From an uncultured Candidatus Thioglobus sp. (GTDB lineage Bacteria; Pseudomonadota; Gammaproteobacteria; PS1; Pseudothioglobaceae): a stretch of 41,022 bases of DNA. A model generated the notes under the pieces. That model ran no database searches and was not told the origin of the DNA. It saw nothing but the letters and a program-made list of their open reading frames with translations. The position numbers and the translations under genes are program-made. Of the stretch, positions 28,856 to 36,789 are shown one piece after another. The first letter of the stretch is position 1; each line of letters starts with the position of its first letter. The stretch lies in assembly GCA_905612405.1 (NCBI GenBank), contig CAJQRX010000013.1, positions 1-41,022 of the forward strand, written 5' to 3'.

Positions 28856-29995
28856 ATGGACATTTTAATCGTATTAATTTCTTTATTGTTTGGAGGGTTA
28901 ACAAGCTATTACTTTCTTAACAAAAAGCTGGCAGCTTCAATTCAAAAAAATATTCAACTGGAGACAATGCTTACCGAAAAAGAAAAAAATTATTCAGAAA
29001 AATTACAACTTGTTGATCAGCTTAAGAGTCAAGTTAATAGTGAATTTAAAAATATAGCATCTGAAATATTAAAGACTGATCGTGACAAACTTAAGGTTGA
29101 TAACTCTGATCTATTAAATCCACTTCAAAACCAACTTAAAAGCTTTAGAGAAAGAATTGAAACTATTACTAAAGAGCAGGTTGAAGAAAGAACTTCACTC
29201 AAAGAACAAATTAAGTCGTTGCATGAAGCGAATATAGAAACGCGTCAATCTGCTCAAAATCTAACAAATGCGTTGACTTATGATAATAAGCAGCAAGGAG
29301 ACTGGGGTGAGGAAATTTTAAATTCGCTTCTGCTTAGCTATGGATTTCGAGAGGGTGTTGAATTTGACCTTCAAAAACAATATAAAAATGATATTGGTGA
29401 AAGGTTTAAACCTGATGTGATTCTCCATTTACCTGAAGGGAAGGATGTTGTAATTGATTCAAAAGTATCTCTCAAAGACTATGCAGACTATATTGCAGAC
29501 AAGTCTAATGAAACAGCTTTAAAAAAACATATTGCTTCAATTGAGAATCAAATCAAGAATATTAGCATTAAAGAGTATGAGAATCTCGAGGGAGTTAAGA
29601 GCCTTGATTTTATTTTTGTTTTTATTCCAATAGAAGGCGCTTTACTGTTAGCTCTTCAATATAGACCTAGCTTGTTTGATGATGCATTAAAGAAAAATAT
29701 TATGCTTGTATCCCCTTCAATGCTTAGTATGAGCTTGAAGACAGTGAATTTTATGTGGCAAACTGATAAACAAAATAAAAATGCTGATGAAATTGCAAGA
29801 CAAGCAGGAAAGATGTATGACAAGCTTGCTGGATTTTTTAATGATTTGGATAAGATTGAAAGTCAATTAGACAAGACGAAGGAGGGGTTTTCTGATGTTC
29901 GTAAAAAACTTCAAACTGGACCAGGTAATCTAATTGGCCGTGCTGAGAAGTTAAAAGCACTCGGAGTTAAATCGAACAAGGAAATTAATGAATGA
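28856..29995 (+). CDS. rmuC: RmuC family DNA recombination protein
   Basis: A 379-residue RmuC-family protein. An N-terminal membrane helix (residues 2-20) is followed by a long coiled coil (about 25-135, rich in Lys, Glu and Gln) and the RmuC domain with NKQQGDWGEEILNSLLLSYGFREGVEF, FKPDVILHLPEGKDVVIDSKVSL and FIFVFIPIEGALLLAL. In E. coli RmuC limits inversions at short inverted repeats. The C-terminal domain has a restriction-endonuclease-like fold in which DSK would be part of the active centre. The stop overlaps the following SDR start by four bases (ATGA). An AT-rich inverted repeat lies in the leader. Confidence 0.92.
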   Translation: MDILIVLISLLFGGLTSYYFLNKKLAASIQKNIQLETMLTEKEKNYSEKLQLVDQLKSQVNSEFKNIASEILKTDRDKLKVDNSDLLNPLQNQLKSFRERIETITKEQVEERTSLKEQIKSLHEANIETRQSAQNLTNALTYDNKQQGDWGEEILNSLLLSYGFREGVEFDLQKQYKNDIGERFKPDVILHLPEGKDVVIDSKVSLKDYADYIADKSNETALKKHIASIENQIKNISIKEYENLEGVKSLDFIFVFIPIEGALLLALQYRPSLFDDALKKNIMLVSPSMLSMSLKTVNFMWQTDKQNKNADEIARQAGKMYDKLAGFFNDLDKIESQLDKTKEGFSDVRKKLQTGPGNLIGRAEKLKALGVKSNKEINE

Positions 29996-30741
29996 TTGTA
30001 CCTAGAGATCATATTTTTAAAGATGGTGAGCTTAAAAATAAAGTTATCTTAGTAACGGGCGCTAATAGAGGCTTTGGTCTAGCGATTACTATGAGCCTTT
30101 CTAAGGCTGGTGCTACTGTTATTATGCTTGGCAGAGACTTAGGGTCTCTTGAGTATGCTTATGATGCTGTTGTGGATGCTGGTTACAATGAGCCTATACT
30201 TTACCCACTTGACCTTGAAGGGGCTACTCCTGAAAATTATCAGGAGCTTCAAGATAATATTCTAGATAAATTTGAAAAACTCGATGGGTTAATTCATAAC
30301 GCTGCAATACTTGGGGCGCAAATGCCAATCGAGCAATATGATATTAAGCTTTGGTACTCTACGCTACAGATTAATCTGAGCGCTCCATTCATGTTAACTC
30401 AATTTTTAATACCCCTATTATTGAAGTCAGAGGATGCTAGGATTCTTTTCTTGTCTTCTTCTGTTGGGAGGAAGGCGAAAGCCTATTGGGGCGCTTATAG
30501 TGTTAGTAAGTTTGGAATAGAAGGCTTTGCTAAGACTCTCTCTGAAGAGCTTGAAAAAACTAACATCAGTGTTAACACCATAAATCCTGGGAAACTAAGA
30601 ACTGAAATGAGAAGAACAGCCTACCCAGCAGAAGACTCATCAACTGTTTCAACGCCAGAGGAGAAAAGCGCTGCGATAGTTTATTTACTATCTAGCTTAA
30701 GTCCAAAAATGAATGGCGAGCAATTAACGATAGCTGATTAA
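29992..30741 (+). CDS. YciK-like short-chain dehydrogenase
   Basis: A 249-residue classical SDR. The cofactor motif TGANRGFG is at about residues 21-28, then LDGLIHNAAILG, the active Ser in LFLSSSVGRKAKAYWGAYSVSKF, and the catalytic Tyr and Lys in YSVSK. Similarity runs along E. coli YciK, including the shared NWGAY/YWGAY-type block, INPGKLRTEMR and AYPAED. The substrate is unknown. It overlaps rmuC by four bases and is convergent with suhB, whose stop lies two bases beyond its own. Confidence 0.85.
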   Translation: MIVPRDHIFKDGELKNKVILVTGANRGFGLAITMSLSKAGATVIMLGRDLGSLEYAYDAVVDAGYNEPILYPLDLEGATPENYQELQDNILDKFEKLDGLIHNAAILGAQMPIEQYDIKLWYSTLQINLSAPFMLTQFLIPLLLKSEDARILFLSSSVGRKAKAYWGAYSVSKFGIEGFAKTLSEELEKTNISVNTINPGKLRTEMRRTAYPAEDSSTVSTPEEKSAAIVYLLSSLSPKMNGEQLTIAD

Positions 30742-30743
30742 AT

Positions 30744-31544
30744 CTATCGCTGTAAGTCTGCAGTTAAGTGTGGATGAATTTTTTTTAGAAGTTCTTTATA
30801 GACTTCTGCATTACCCGCAACTACATTTCCAGTTTCCATGTATTGGTCCCTTCCAGAGAAATCCCCAATAAAACCACCTGCCTCTTTAACCATCAGTGAG
30901 CCTGCAGCAATATCCCATGAGTTAAGGCCAATTTCCCAGAACCCATCTAGTCTTCCAGCTGCTAGATAAGCTAAATCTAGGGCAGCAGCTCCAGCTCTTC
31001 GAATTCCAGAAACGTGAGGATGAATTGCTTTAAAGGTCTCAAGATAACAGTCTAAGTGTTGAGGCTGCTTGAAAGGAAAGCCAGTTCCAATAAGAGTATC
31101 TTTGAGTCCAAGAGACATTGTAACGCGCATTCTCTCATCGTTTAGATAAGCTCCTTCACCTTTAGATGAGGTAAAGAGCTCTTCTTTAAAGGGGTCATAA
31201 ATGACTGCATGAGTTGTAACTCCTTTTTCTACAAGAGCAATCGATACTGCATACTGAGGAAAGCCATGTAAAAAGTTAGTCGTCCCATCTAATGGGTCTA
31301 TTATCCAAAGAAAATTATCATCACCAAGAGTTTTCCCGCTCTCTTCAGCCAAAATAGAATGTTTTGGAAAGGCTTTTTTAATCTCGTTTATAATGGCCTT
31401 TTCAGCTGTTTTATCAACCTCAGAAACGAAGTCATTAAGTGACTTATTTTCTATAGTTAGTAAATCGACCTGGTTATGGTACCTTAAAATAACATCACCA
31501 GCTGCTCTGGCAGCTCTAACTGCAATATTAACGGTAGGATGCAT
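30744..31544 (-). CDS. suhB: Inositol-1-monophosphatase SuhB
   Basis: A 266-residue phosphatase of the inositol monophosphatase family. In E. coli SuhB also acts as a factor in rRNA transcription antitermination and folding. Metal and substrate motifs are present: AEESGKTL, WIIDPLDGTTNFLHGFP and the C-terminal WDIAAGSLMVKEAGGFIGDF. The start MHPTVNIAVRAARAAG matches E. coli residue for residue in position, which fixes the ATG at 31544. Only five bases separate it from the divergent trmJ ATG, so at least one promoter must lie inside the neighbouring coding sequence. It is convergent with the YciK-like SDR. Confidence 0.96.
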   Translation of the reverse strand: MHPTVNIAVRAARAAGDVILRYHNQVDLLTIENKSLNDFVSEVDKTAEKAIINEIKKAFPKHSILAEESGKTLGDDNFLWIIDPLDGTTNFLHGFPQYAVSIALVEKGVTTHAVIYDPFKEELFTSSKGEGAYLNDERMRVTMSLGLKDTLIGTGFPFKQPQHLDCYLETFKAIHPHVSGIRRAGAAALDLAYLAAGRLDGFWEIGLNSWDIAAGSLMVKEAGGFIGDFSGRDQYMETGNVVAGNAEVYKELLKKIHPHLTADLQR

Positions 31545-31549
31545 GGTAA

Positions 31550-32308
31550 ATGAGCCAAATAAATAAAGAAACGAATTATACCTTGACGAGTTTTAATAAA
31601 GTGAGGATTGTTATGGTCAATACCACTGAGCCAGGTAATATTGGTGCGGCGGCTAGAGCTATGAAAAACATGCTCTTAACTCAGTTATATTTAGTAACCC
31701 CTTCTAATTATCCTTCTGCTGTTGCAACTGCAAGAGCAAGTGGAGCAGATGATGTTCTTTCTAATGCAAAAGTATGTGGTACATTAGGGGAAGCTTTGAT
31801 AGGAGCTCACTTAGTTATTGGAGCTAGCGCTCGCCAAAGAAACATTAAATGGAGGCAACTAGACGTTATTGAAACTTGTCGTGAAATACAATCAACCGTT
31901 TCCATAATGGACCAAGAAGTTGCAGTTGTATTTGGAACTGAAAATTCTGGTCTTACCAATGAAGAGCTAGATTTATGCTCTATCCTAATGACAATTCCAG
32001 GTAATCCTAAGTATTTCTCATTGAATGTTGCATCCGCTATTCAAGTTTTTGCTTATCAGAATTACGTTAGTAATGTAGAAGGTAAGTTTGATAATTCTAG
32101 CGGTGAAATTGCGGGCTTTGATGAATTAAATAGCTTTTATAATCACCTTGAACAGGCGCTTGAACATATCAATTACTTTGATTCAAAAAAACCTAAGAGT
32201 CTCTTAATGAGGCGTCTTCGAAGACTATTTGGAAGAAGTAATCCTGAAAAAGAAGAGATGGCAATATTAAGAGGTATTCTTAATAAAATTAATCCATATA
32301 AGCCTTAA
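31550..32308 (+). CDS. trmJ: tRNA (cytidine/uridine-2'-O)-methyltransferase TrmJ
   Basis: A 252-residue SPOUT methyltransferase that in E. coli modifies position 32 of tRNA. Motifs: VRIVMVNTTEPGNIGAAARAMKNM, GASARQRNIKWRQLD, AVVFGTENSGLTNEEL and IPGNPKYFSLNVASAIQVFAY, with a helical C-terminal extension ending in a basic RRLRRLFGR region. It starts about 14 residues earlier than E. coli TrmJ. The ATG at 31550 is preceded by AGGA about ten bases upstream, and later GTG or TTG starts lack such a site. It is divergent from suhB with a five-base gap. A hairpin terminator follows directly. Confidence 0.94.
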   Translation: MSQINKETNYTLTSFNKVRIVMVNTTEPGNIGAAARAMKNMLLTQLYLVTPSNYPSAVATARASGADDVLSNAKVCGTLGEALIGAHLVIGASARQRNIKWRQLDVIETCREIQSTVSIMDQEVAVVFGTENSGLTNEELDLCSILMTIPGNPKYFSLNVASAIQVFAYQNYVSNVEGKFDNSSGEIAGFDELNSFYNHLEQALEHINYFDSKKPKSLLMRRLRRLFGRSNPEKEEMAILRGILNKINPYKP

Positions 32309-32316
32309 TTTGAAGC

Positions 32317-32344
32317 AAAAAAACCCGAAAATTCGGGTTTTTTT
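32317..32344 (+). terminator. Bidirectional intrinsic terminator between trmJ and htpG
   Basis: A perfect inverted repeat with AAACCCGAA at 32321-32329 and TTCGGGTTT at 32332-32340, two bases apart, flanked by A4 on the left and T4 on the right. Because the flanks are symmetrical, it can end transcripts from trmJ (plus) and from htpG (minus), which converge here. Confidence 0.92.
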
Positions 32345-32360
32345 AACTTGAATTATTTTA

Positions 32361-34214
32361 TCATCCTAGCATTAGTTTGTTCATTCGCTTTACAAATTCA
32401 GCAGGTTCTTTTATTTGCCCACCTTCGCTAAGAACAGCTTGATCAAACAATACTTTTACTAGATTTTCATCAACCTTTGTTTTAAGTTTAATGACAAGTG
32501 GGTGATCAGGGTTTATCTCTAGAATAGGCTTGGTATCAGGAATATCTTGACCTAAAGATTTCATAATTCGTTCCATATTTCCACCTAGCTCATTTTCATC
32601 AGCAACTAAACATGAAGGCGACTCGCTTAGTCGACTTGAAACTTTAACTTCTTTGACCTGATTACTAAGAATTTCTTGAGCTTTAGTAATAACACCTTCG
32701 AAATCTTTCACTGTCTTCTCTTTCTTTTTCTTATCTTCTTTTGAGTCAAGATCTTCAAGATTACCTTTTGCAATTGACTTGAGTGAGAACTCTTGAAAAT
32801 CGCCAAAGTTAGCGACTAACCACTCATCAACCCTATCTGACAGCAAGAGAACCTCAATATCTTTTTGCTTAAAAATTTCAAGATGAGGAGACCCTTTAGC
32901 TGCTGCATAAGTATCTGCAGTAACATAATAAATATTTTTTTGGCCCTCTTTCATTCGCCCAATATAGTCTTGAAGAGAAATTGTTTGGTCTGAACTATCA
33001 GCTGATGTAGAAGTGAATCGCAAAAGATTTGAAATTTTGTCTTTATTTGCAAAATCTTCTACAACACCTTCTTTAATAACCATTCCAAACTCTTTCCAGA
33101 ATGTGGCATAGTCTTCAGGTTTGTTTTTTGACATTTTATCAAGCTCAGAAAGAATTCTTTTTACTGATGCTTTTTTAATTGTATCAACAACTTTACTGCC
33201 CTGAAGGATCTCTCTGGAAACGTTTAATGACAGGTCTGCTGTATCAATTATGCCTTTGATAAAGCGAAGGTACTGAGGAAGAAGTTCTTCATTCCCCTCC
33301 ATTATAAATACTCTTTTAGCATAAAGTTTTACACCACTTTTTCTTTTAGGCTCCCACATATCAAAAGGTGCTTTTTTTGGGATAAAAAGTAATGAAGTGT
33401 ATTCAAGTTTTCCTTCAACTCTATTATGAATTTGAGTTAATGGACCATCAAAATCATAAGTTAATGATTTATAAAAATCATCATAATCAAATTGAACTAG
33501 TTCTTTTTTATCTTGCATCCAAAAAGCATTTGCCTGATTAATAGTTTCATATTCATTGATATTTGCTTCTTCAGAAACTTTAATCATCTTTATTGGAACA
33601 GTAATATGATCAGAATATTTTGAAACAATTCCACCAAGACGATAATTATCTAAAAATTCATTTTCAGCTTTTTTAACGTCAAGAATAATTGTTGTACCAT
33701 AGTCTTTAAGTTCAATAGCTTCAATAGAATAATTTCCCTTTCCTTTTGAAACCCATTTTGTTCCATTTTTCTTTTTATCTCCTGCTTTTCTGCTTAGAAG
33801 TGTTACTGTATTTGCAACAATAAAGGCCGAATAAAAGCCAACACCAAATTGACCAATTAAGTTGGAGTCTTGCGTCTGATTTTTATCTAAGCTCTCCAAG
33901 TATTTTTTAGTACCAGAATTAGCAATTGTTCCAATATTTTCCATGATCTCATCGTGAGTCATTCCAATTCCATTATCTTTAATGGAAATAGTTCCCGCAT
34001 CTTTATCAATATCAATTTGAATAAATGGCTCTTCTTTTGTCTCAATAAGTGAATCATTTGACAAAGATTCAAATTTAAGTTTATCAATTGCATCTGATGC
34101 ATTGGAAACAAGCTCTCTTAAGAAAATCTCTTTATTTGAATAAAGAGAGTGAATCATCAGGTCAAGTAGCTGAGATACTTCAGTTTGAAATTCATGTGTT
34201 TGTTTTTGACTCAT
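32361..34214 (-). CDS. htpG: Chaperone protein HtpG (Hsp90)
   Basis: The bacterial Hsp90, a dimeric ATP-dependent chaperone, about 617 residues. The GHKL ATPase signatures are at the N-terminus: SLYSNKEIFLRELVSNASDA, DNGIGMTHDEI and IGQFGVGFYSAFIVA. The middle domain contains GVKLYAKRVFIM and LNVSREILQ. The frame is open 15 codons further to 34259. I place the start at ATG 34214 because the alignment with E. coli HtpG begins there and AAAGGA sits seven bases upstream, while the longer version would overlap xerC. A charged DLDSKEDKKKKEK linker is normal for the family. No sigma-32 promoter could be identified with confidence in the short gap to xerC. Confidence 0.97.
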   Translation of the reverse strand: MSQKQTHEFQTEVSQLLDLMIHSLYSNKEIFLRELVSNASDAIDKLKFESLSNDSLIETKEEPFIQIDIDKDAGTISIKDNGIGMTHDEIMENIGTIANSGTKKYLESLDKNQTQDSNLIGQFGVGFYSAFIVANTVTLLSRKAGDKKKNGTKWVSKGKGNYSIEAIELKDYGTTIILDVKKAENEFLDNYRLGGIVSKYSDHITVPIKMIKVSEEANINEYETINQANAFWMQDKKELVQFDYDDFYKSLTYDFDGPLTQIHNRVEGKLEYTSLLFIPKKAPFDMWEPKRKSGVKLYAKRVFIMEGNEELLPQYLRFIKGIIDTADLSLNVSREILQGSKVVDTIKKASVKRILSELDKMSKNKPEDYATFWKEFGMVIKEGVVEDFANKDKISNLLRFTSTSADSSDQTISLQDYIGRMKEGQKNIYYVTADTYAAAKGSPHLEIFKQKDIEVLLLSDRVDEWLVANFGDFQEFSLKSIAKGNLEDLDSKEDKKKKEKTVKDFEGVITKAQEILSNQVKEVKVSSRLSESPSCLVADENELGGNMERIMKSLGQDIPDTKPILEINPDHPLVIKLKTKVDENLVKVLFDQAVLSEGGQIKEPAEFVKRMNKLMLG

Positions 34215-34251
34215 CAAAAATCCTTTATCGTTTAACGTAAAATATAAAGAT

Positions 34252-35166
34252 ATGGCCAATCAAGAAAAAAACAAGTATCAAGATGAAATATTAATTAAAC
34301 AAATTGAAGAATTTGTAACTTATTTAAGTGTTGAAAAAAATTATGCACTAAATACTGTTTCAGCTTACAAGAGAGATCTATTGAAATTTTTATCTTTTTT
34401 AGTCAATAAAAATATATCTGGATGGCTAGAAGTAGATGGCGATATAGTCAATTTATTTGTAATGGGATTAAGGCATTGTGATATTTCAAGTAAATCCATT
34501 AGGCGATACTTGTCCACAATTAGAGTGTTTTATAATTTCCTTATTATTAATGAAGTAGCTTTCAAAAATCCAGCTTTATCTATTCAAACTCCTAAAATAG
34601 ATCGCGCCCTTCCAAAAACTATTGATTTTGATGATCTAAGTAGAATGATGAGTTTAAAGTCAGGGCATTTCAAAGAACTTAGGGCAGTCCTAATGATTGA
34701 ATTACTTTATTCATGCGGCTTGAGAGTTTCTGAGCTTGTTGGAATTGATATGTTTGATTTTGATATGAATGAAGGTTTTGTTAAAGTTATGGGAAAAGGG
34801 AATAAGGCTCGTTTCTCTCCAATAGGAGCCTCGGCGATTAGTGTGCTTAAAAAATATATAGAGAAAAGACCTGATTGCAGTACTGATGCTTTATTTTTAA
34901 ATCAAAAGCTTCTTAGAATGAGCGTTAGGTCTGTTCAAAATATTGTTAAAAAAAGGGCGCTTGAAGTAGGTATTTCAATTAATGTACACCCGCATATGCT
35001 GAGGCATGCTGCTGCAACTCACTTTCTACAATCAAGCCATGACCTTAGAGCAGTTCAAGAATTTCTGGGACATAAGAGCATTAAAAGTACTCAGGTCTAT
35101 ACGCACTTAGATTTTTTAGAATTGTCAAAAGTTTATGATGAGTTTCACCCTAGGGCAAAAAAGTGA
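34252..35166 (+). CDS. xerC: Tyrosine recombinase XerC
   Basis: A 304-residue tyrosine recombinase for chromosome-dimer resolution at dif with XerD. An N-terminal SAM-like DNA-binding domain (about 15-100) precedes the catalytic domain with Arg158, Lys182, His248, Arg251, His274 and Tyr283 (SCGLRVSEL, HPHMLRH, LGHKS, VYTHLDF). I choose XerC over XerD because of the C-terminal [11 protein letters not shown], which parallels E. coli XerC (VYDAAHPRAKR). There is no mobile-element context, so it is not a phage integrase. The stop overlaps the tsaC start (GTGA). It is 37 bases from divergent htpG. Confidence 0.9.
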   Translation: MANQEKNKYQDEILIKQIEEFVTYLSVEKNYALNTVSAYKRDLLKFLSFLVNKNISGWLEVDGDIVNLFVMGLRHCDISSKSIRRYLSTIRVFYNFLIINEVAFKNPALSIQTPKIDRALPKTIDFDDLSRMMSLKSGHFKELRAVLMIELLYSCGLRVSELVGIDMFDFDMNEGFVKVMGKGNKARFSPIGASAISVLKKYIEKRPDCSTDALFLNQKLLRMSVRSVQNIVKKRALEVGISINVHPHMLRHAAATHFLQSSHDLRAVQEFLGHKSIKSTQVYTHLDFLELSKVYDEFHPRAKK

Positions 35167-35714
35167 AAATAACTACAAAAACCCAATTAGCTCTTAATCA
35201 TCTTCGAACAGGTGTTATAGCGCATCCTTCGGATACTATATACGGTTTAGCCTGTATGGCAAATAATCTAGATGCAATTAAAACATTGGCTAGTTTGAAG
35301 CGAAGGGATATTAAAAAAGGATTTATATTGCTAGCCTCAGATATCAATTACTTATTGCCGTATATTGATCCAAACCTAGATATTTATTTATTGAAAAAAC
35401 TTTCTACTCCGACAGTTATTGCAACAACTTACTTGGTGTCAAAATCAAAAAATACCTCACACCTAATTACTGGAGAACATGAGCTTCTAGCAGTTCGCAT
35501 TACCTCCAATCCTTTGATCTCATATTTTTGTGAAAATACTGGCTCTGCATTAATTTCTTCAAGCGCCAATATTCAAGGAGGGAAGGTTGCAACATCTCTA
35601 ATTGAGCTTAAAAAGTATTTTGGTAATGAGCTTTCATACGCATTACCTCCAAATAAGTATAATTCTGAGCCTTCAAGAATCATTAATTTATTAACAGGCA
35701 TGCGTCATCGATGA
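35163..35714 (+). CDS. tsaC: Threonylcarbamoyl-AMP synthase TsaC
   Basis: A 183-residue YrdC-family enzyme making threonylcarbamoyl-AMP from threonine, bicarbonate and ATP for the t6A37 modification of ANN-decoding tRNAs. Motifs: [42 protein letters not shown] and [13 protein letters not shown], with the final SRIINLLTG. It is the short TsaC form without the Sua5 extension. The start is GTG, overlapping xerC, and the stop overlaps the hemF ATG by four bases (ATGA). The tsaC-hemF pairing is common in gammaproteobacteria. Confidence 0.94.
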   Translation: MKITTKTQLALNHLRTGVIAHPSDTIYGLACMANNLDAIKTLASLKRRDIKKGFILLASDINYLLPYIDPNLDIYLLKKLSTPTVIATTYLVSKSKNTSHLITGEHELLAVRITSNPLISYFCENTGSALISSSANIQGGKVATSLIELKKYFGNELSYALPPNKYNSEPSRIINLLTGMRHR

Positions 35715-36613
35715 TAGATTTAGTAAAAAAGTATTTAATTGAGCTCCAGCAGTCTATTTGCGCTGAGGTCGAACTCATTGAAGATGGAGTTGTATTCGAT
35801 AAAGATCTTTGGACACGACAAGATCATAGAGGCTCAGGACTTACGAATATTCTTTCTAATGGTAATATTTTTGAAAAAGGTGGCGTCAATTATTCAATCA
35901 TTACTGGCGATAAGATGCCTAAATCTGCCACTGCGCTTAGGCCAGAGCTTGAGGGAAGAAAATATACAGCTCTCGGCGTTTCATTAGTACTTCATCCCGA
36001 AAATCCATTTATTCCTACGGCCCATGCTAATGTTCGATTTTTTATTGCAGAAGATCAAGGAAAAGACCCAATTTGGTGGTTTGGTGGAGGCTTAGATTTA
36101 ACTCCTTATTATGGATTCGATGAAGATGCAGTTCATTGGCATCAAACTGCTAAAAAAGCTTGTATACCTTTTGGGGAAGATATTTATCCAAAATATAAAA
36201 AATGGTGTGATGATTATTTTTACTTAAGCCATAGAGACGAGCAGCGAGGTATTGGTGGTCTTTTTTTTGATGATTTAAATACTGGCAGTTTTGGTAAATG
36301 TTTTGACTTTATGAAAAGTGTTGGTAATCATTTTAGTGAGGGATATTTACCTATCGTTAGAAAGAGAATGAATACTCCATATACTGAAAGTGAAAAAGAT
36401 TTTCAATTATATCGTCGGGGCCGATACGTAGAATTTAACTTAATTCATGATAGAGGAACTTTGTTTGGTTTACAGAGTGGGGGCAGGACTGAGTCAATTT
36501 TGATGTCACTTCCACCATCAGTTAAGTGGTCTTACCAATTTAAAGTGGAGCCTGGAAGCAAAGAAGAGAAACTAACGAGTTATTTTTTAAAACCTAGAGA
36601 TTGGGTTTCATAA
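35711..36613 (+). CDS. hemF: Oxygen-dependent coproporphyrinogen III oxidase
   Basis: A 300-residue enzyme that oxidatively decarboxylates coproporphyrinogen III to protoporphyrinogen IX using O2, which implies aerobic haem synthesis. The family blocks are [46 protein letters not shown] and [35 protein letters not shown], with the final FLKPRDW. Length equals E. coli HemF (299). It is the last gene of xerC-tsaC-hemF. Downstream is an inverted repeat and the glnA control region. Confidence 0.97.
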   Translation: MIDLVKKYLIELQQSICAEVELIEDGVVFDKDLWTRQDHRGSGLTNILSNGNIFEKGGVNYSIITGDKMPKSATALRPELEGRKYTALGVSLVLHPENPFIPTAHANVRFFIAEDQGKDPIWWFGGGLDLTPYYGFDEDAVHWHQTAKKACIPFGEDIYPKYKKWCDDYFYLSHRDEQRGIGGLFFDDLNTGSFGKCFDFMKSVGNHFSEGYLPIVRKRMNTPYTESEKDFQLYRRGRYVEFNLIHDRGTLFGLQSGGRTESILMSLPPSVKWSYQFKVEPGSKEEKLTSYFLKPRDWVS

Positions 36614-36620
36614 TAATCAA

Positions 36621-36663
36621 CCTAAGTTGAATATATTTTTGAAGTAATTCTAATTAACTTAGG
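36621..36663. repeat. Perfect 8-bp inverted repeat between hemF and glnA
   Basis: CCTAAGTT at 36621-36628 and AACTTAGG at 36656-36663 form a perfect inverted repeat with a 27-base spacer, half-site centres 35 bp apart. A TATAAT box starts two bases after the right arm (36665-36670). The options are an operator or activator site for glnA, or a loose hairpin ending the hemF transcript. No T-tract follows, so a standard terminator is unlikely. Confidence 0.5.
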
Positions 36664-36664
36664 A

Positions 36665-36670
36665 TATAAT
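36665..36670 (+). promoter_or_regulatory. Possible -10 box for glnA
   Basis: A perfect TATAAT 120 bases upstream of the glnA ATG. The nearest good -35 (TTGAAG at 36639-36644) is 20 bp away, too far for a strong sigma-70 promoter, so an activator may be needed. If used, transcription would begin near 36677, leaving a leader of about 110 nt that contains the three hairpins described next. Confidence 0.35.
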
Positions 36671-36687
36671 CACAACTTGAAAAACCT

Positions 36688-36753
36688 TGCTAACCTCTCA
36701 ATGAGCTAGCATCATCGTTTGCAACGGCGCAGACTTCCTGACAATGCCTGTCA
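36688..36753 (+). promoter_or_regulatory. Structured glnA leader with three successive stem-loops
   Basis: Three short hairpins can be drawn in this GC-richer stretch: TGCTA/TAGCA (36688-36692 with 36707-36711, with an inner CTC-AAT-GAG at 36697-36705); CGTT-TGC-AACG at 36716-36726; and TGACA-ATGCC-TGTCA at 36739-36753. They lie between the candidate -10 and the AGGAG ribosome-binding site at 36778-36782. No known riboswitch consensus was recognised. Confidence 0.4.
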
Positions 36754-36789
36754 ATTTTGTAATTTATTAACATTTTTAGGAGTACATCT

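Noticed and set aside
34215-34259. Longer htpG N-terminus from 34259
   Set aside because: It would overlap xerC, adds non-homologous residues, and ignores the AAAGGA site that serves ATG 34214.
34252-35166. Phage or integron integrase
   Set aside because: The [12 protein letters not shown]-terminus, the tsaC-hemF context and absence of att-like repeats or cargo indicate housekeeping XerC.
36707-36724. Sigma-54 promoter upstream of glnA (TAGCAT ... TTTGCA)
   Set aside because: The GG doublet of the -24 element is missing (AG) and the distance to GC is one base too long, so it does not meet the sigma-54 consensus.
36661-36789. Glutamine riboswitch (glnA RNA motif)
   Set aside because: The conserved core sequence of that class is not present; only generic hairpins are seen.
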